Positions 61,643 to 64,000 of a stretch of DNA of 64,000 bases are shown one piece after another. The notes beneath the pieces were generated by a model. It worked only from the letters and a program-made list of their open reading frames with translations. It was not told the DNA's origin and searched no databases. Source of the stretch: MGBC120314 sp051880495 (GTDB lineage Bacteria > Bacillota > Clostridia > Lachnospirales > Lachnospiraceae); assembly GCA_051880495.1 (NCBI GenBank), contig JBJEOB010000164.1, positions 30,352 through 94,351 of the forward strand, given 5' to 3'. The position numbers and the translations under genes are program-made. Every line of letters starts with the position of its first letter. Within the stretch, counting starts at the first letter, position 1.

Positions 61643-62833
61643 TTATTGTAACTGCTCAAAGAGTGGTTTTTTAATTTTCTTTCTTGTCAGTTCCACAAGA
61701 CCAAGCCTTGTAATATCTACAACAGTTGTTTTCACAGGATCTTTTAAGACCAGACCGGAAAGTAATTCAAGTAATTCTGTATTATGCGAAGGTTCTTTCA
61801 TATCAATAAAATCAATCAGGATAATTCCGGAATAGTTTCGAAGCCGAAGCTGTTTTGCAATTTCTATGGCGGCTTCCTGATTAACCTTGAAAAATATTTC
61901 CTCCCGGTTATTCTTAGACTGTACGCATTTACCCGTATTAACATCTATTACAGTCAGTGCTTCCGTTGGCTGAAGTACAAGATAAGCTCCCGATTTAAGC
62001 CATATACGTTCCTTTAAGGCATCACTGATCTGAGTATCTATACTGTATAATTTGTTAAGTGGCAATAGTTTATCATCATATAATTTGATCTTTTCATCTA
62101 TTGATTCATCTCCTAATGCCTTAATACTGTTATATACATCAATATTATCAGTCACTATTTCTGATAATTCATCAACTCTTGCATTTAACACCGTAGAAAT
62201 AAAATCAGGCTGTCTTTCATTTAATAAAGAAAATGCTGTTCTTGTCGGTGCAATTTGAAGAATTCTGTTATATTCTTCAATAATATTTCTCGTCTCATTT
62301 AATAATTCCTCATCCGAAAAAATATCATCATCGTAAAGCGACTCACAATTAGTTCTTGCAATGATGCCATATTCTTCTGAGGCAAATGAAGACAAACTCT
62401 TTTTAATTGCTTTTTTAAGTTTTACACCGGTAATTTTTGATGAAATACTAATTCCTGTACCATTTTTCTTAAGTGCAATATATTTTCCTGTGAATTCAAT
62501 ATTACATGAAAGCGTGGGTGGCTTGGTTTTTACGGCATCTCTTACGACTTGCACCAGCATAAGGTCACCCTGGCATACTTTGTCATTATTTTTTTTATTA
62601 AGGAATATATGATTTTTGTTATCCTCCAGTGAATAATAACCTTTTACACCACGCGAAAATTCAACAAACGCCGCATTAATGTTTTTAACAACATTTTCAA
62701 CACGCCCTACATAAATGTTTCCAACATAAGACGAAGATTTCTCGTTTTCAAGAGAAACCTCCACCATTTTACCATCTTCATATACTGAAGATAATATTTT
62801 ATCGTTGTAAACTGTAATCACAAGACTAAACAT
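61643..62833 (-). CDS. Ribonuclease E/G family protein
   Basis: A 396-residue endoribonuclease of the RNase G/CafA class, processing rRNA and mRNA. An S1-like N-terminal part (SSSYVGNIYVGRVENVVKNINAAFVEF, GYYSLED) is followed by the DNase-I-like catalytic part with metal-binding acidic residues in TVIDVNTGKCV and IILIDFIDMK. It is shorter than E. coli RNase G (489) because the zinc-link and small domain are lacking or reduced. The start overlaps hisI by 8 bases; AAGGAAA is the SD. Confidence 0.9.
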   Translation of the reverse strand: MFSLVITVYNDKILSSVYEDGKMVEVSLENEKSSSYVGNIYVGRVENVVKNINAAFVEFSRGVKGYYSLEDNKNHIFLNKKNNDKVCQGDLMLVQVVRDAVKTKPPTLSCNIEFTGKYIALKKNGTGISISSKITGVKLKKAIKKSLSSFASEEYGIIARTNCESLYDDDIFSDEELLNETRNIIEEYNRILQIAPTRTAFSLLNERQPDFISTVLNARVDELSEIVTDNIDVYNSIKALGDESIDEKIKLYDDKLLPLNKLYSIDTQISDALKERIWLKSGAYLVLQPTEALTVIDVNTGKCVQSKNNREEIFFKVNQEAAIEIAKQLRLRNYSGIILIDFIDMKEPSHNTELLELLSGLVLKDPVKTTVVDITRLGLVELTRKKIKKPLFEQLQ

Positions 62834-63230
62834 CAGACTGTTTCCTTTTTAAAAGATTTCTGTAAAAACAAGAATGATTTCCCGTGTGGCATGCGGCTCC
62901 GCGCTGCACAACCTTTGCAAGTAAAGTATCATTATCGCAGTCTATTTCCATACTGATGACACTCTGATAATGGCCTGATGTAAGACCCTTCACCCATATT
63001 TCATTCCTGCTTCTGCTGTAATATGTCATAATTCCTGTTTCTTTTGTAATGTTAAATGCTTCCTCATTCATGTAAGCCACCATAAGTACTTCACATGATG
63101 ATTCTTCCTGCACCACCACAGGAATAAGACCGTTTGAATCCAGTTTAAATTCCGAAAAAGGTATACTGCATTCCAACGGATGGATTTCATTTCCCTGTTC
63201 TATCAGGGTTTTCTTCAATTCGTCTAACAT
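62826..63230 (-). CDS. hisI: Phosphoribosyl-AMP cyclohydrolase
   Basis: Opens the purine ring of phosphoribosyl-AMP in histidine synthesis. The 134-residue protein has only the cyclohydrolase domain (no HisE): TYYSRSRNEIWVKGLTSGH, EIDCDNDTLLAKVVQRGAACHTGNHSCFY with the zinc and magnesium ligands. A 30-residue N-terminal extension precedes the usual core. It overlaps the RNase gene by 8 bases and follows hisB after 17 bases. Confidence 0.95.
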   Translation of the reverse strand: MLDELKKTLIEQGNEIHPLECSIPFSEFKLDSNGLIPVVVQEESSCEVLMVAYMNEEAFNITKETGIMTYYSRSRNEIWVKGLTSGHYQSVISMEIDCDNDTLLAKVVQRGAACHTGNHSCFYRNLLKRKQSDV

Positions 63231-63247
63231 AATTATCTCCCGAAATG

Positions 63248-63838
63248 TTATAAGCTGCCCTTTGTTGAAAGAACATCCGTAATTCTTTTATCAATCATTG
63301 TAGCCTCATCCAATGCCTTGGCAAATGCCTTGAACATTCCTTCAATAATGTGATGATTATTAGAGCCGGAAAGCATTTTGATGTGAAGATTCATTCCTGC
63401 AGAATACGATACTGCATAGAAGAATTCCTTTACCATTTCTGTATCAAGATAACCAACACTTTCCTGGGTAAATTGGGCATCAAATACAAGATACGGTCTG
63501 CCTGAAAGATCAAGTGAGCATAAAATCAATGCTTCATCCATAGGAAGAATTACAGAGCCATATCTTTTTATTGACTTCTTATCACCGATTGCTTCTTTAA
63601 TTGCCTGTCCAAGTACAATTCCGGTATCTTCAACGGAATGATGACAGTCAACATATAAATCACCCTCAACCTTTGTCTTAAGGTCAAAAAGTCCATGTCT
63701 GGCAAAGCTGTTTAACATATGGTCAAAAAAACCTATGCCGGTATCAATTTCCGCCTTACCGCTTCCATCAATGTTAAGTACCATGGATATGTTTGTTTCA
63801 CCGGTTTTCCTGTTAACAATTGATTTTCTCTCTGTCAT
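63248..63838 (-). CDS. hisB: Imidazoleglycerol-phosphate dehydratase
   Basis: Dehydrates imidazoleglycerol phosphate in histidine synthesis. The 196-residue protein shows the manganese ligands in FDHMLNSFARHG, DCHHSVEDTGIVLG and the C-terminal SGSNNHHIIEGMFKAFAKAL. The fused phosphatase of enterobacteria is absent. ATG at 63838 is fixed by GGAGGGA; a longer frame from 63850 is less likely. It follows hisD after 23 bases. Confidence 0.97.
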   Translation of the reverse strand: MTERKSIVNRKTGETNISMVLNIDGSGKAEIDTGIGFFDHMLNSFARHGLFDLKTKVEGDLYVDCHHSVEDTGIVLGQAIKEAIGDKKSIKRYGSVILPMDEALILCSLDLSGRPYLVFDAQFTQESVGYLDTEMVKEFFYAVSYSAGMNLHIKMLSGSNNHHIIEGMFKAFAKALDEATMIDKRITDVLSTKGSL

Positions 63839-63861
63839 AATTCCCTCCAATTATTTATAAA

Positions 63862-64000
63862 TTATTCGAAACGAACCTTTATTGAATTAGCATGTGCAGT
63901 GAGCTGCTCTGACTCAGCAAAATCTTCAATATCCTTATGAATCTCCATAAGAGCTTCCCTTGAATATGAAATAATGCTTGATTTTTTAATAAAATCATCA
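63862..64000 (-). CDS. hisD: Histidinol dehydrogenase (C-terminal end, start outside window)
   Basis: The frame read from the window edge gives 45 residues, beginning DDFIKKSSIISYSREALMEI and ending LTAHANSIKVRFE, the typical C-terminus of HisD with the TAHA..S signature. HisD oxidises histidinol to histidine in two steps. It begins beyond the right edge, and the order hisD-hisB-hisI agrees with a his operon on the minus strand. Confidence 0.92.
   Translation of the reverse strand, partial: DDFIKKSSIISYSREALMEIHKDIEDFAESEQLTAHANSIKVRFE

Overview
The window is a continuous, gene-dense stretch of a low-GC Gram-positive chromosome. It looks like a member of the Clostridia, most probably Lachnospiraceae. 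The reasons are consensus sigma-A promoters, strong Shine-Dalgarno (SD) sites, sporulation genes (spoIVA, yqfC, yqfD), SepF/YlmH/LspA/RluD and MreBCD/Min/RodA clusters, an N-terminally extended L27 with its Prp protease, and LexA beside a YneA-like gene. A Min system, RodA and a chemotaxis receptor suggest a rod-shaped, probably motile cell. The genus cannot be fixed from the window. I see no prophage, insertion sequence, CRISPR array, rRNA or tRNA gene, and no stretch over 300 bases without a gene.

Layout. 1-8.5 kb: plsY (partial), gpsA, a PilZ protein, spoIVA, a purine permease, a sugar O-methyltransferase, a membrane MutS-like ATPase, rnhA. 8.3-16.3 kb: small membrane protein, alaS, rpsU, then yqfC-yqfD-phoH-ybeY-yerB-like and a BofC-like protein. 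16.4-31.4 kb: two flavoproteins, proB-DUF896-proA, miaB-sulP-mutS-mutL-miaA and a PLP enzyme. 31.4-40.3 kb: DUF4321, radC, mreB-mreC-mreD-mrdA-minD-minE-rodA, mgsA. 40.4-46.8 kb: DUF378 (minus), then HlyD-like, yggS, sepF, ylmH, aroB, lspA, rluD. 46.9-50.2 kb: a Cys-rich protein with cstA, a cytidylate-kinase-like protein, a small membrane protein. 50.2-55.4 kb: a XerS-like recombinase, a DEAD helicase, a TtcA-like enzyme, DUF3781, yneA/lexA with tandem LexA boxes, an isochorismatase-family hydrolase. 55.4-64 kb, all minus: rsfS-yqeK-nadD-yhbY-obgE, rpmA-prp-rplU with its leader, a chemotaxis receptor, an RNase E/G protein, hisI, hisB and the end of hisD.

Most gene content is ordinary housekeeping. 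The most unusual signal is between the genes. At five co-directional junctions (before spoIVA, the purine permease, the methyltransferase, the BaiN-like flavoprotein and minD) an inverted repeat places one arm over the SD or start codon. The other arm lies inside the gene's own promoter, upstream of the expected transcription start. A transcript from the gene's own promoter would lack the upstream arm and have a free ribosome site; a read-through transcript from the gene before would fold and hide it. The principle is known for phage T4 late genes and Tn10/IS10. Its repeated use for ordinary chromosomal genes would be new to me and is an inference from sequence alone.

Other points of interest are a 25-base repeat before aroB and yhbY, a 26-base dispersed repeat after three genes, a GC-rich island with a near-perfect inverted repeat between rpmA and obgE, a palindromic dif candidate beside the Xer gene, a Cys-rich partner gene of CstA, and two matching sigma-E-type promoters.
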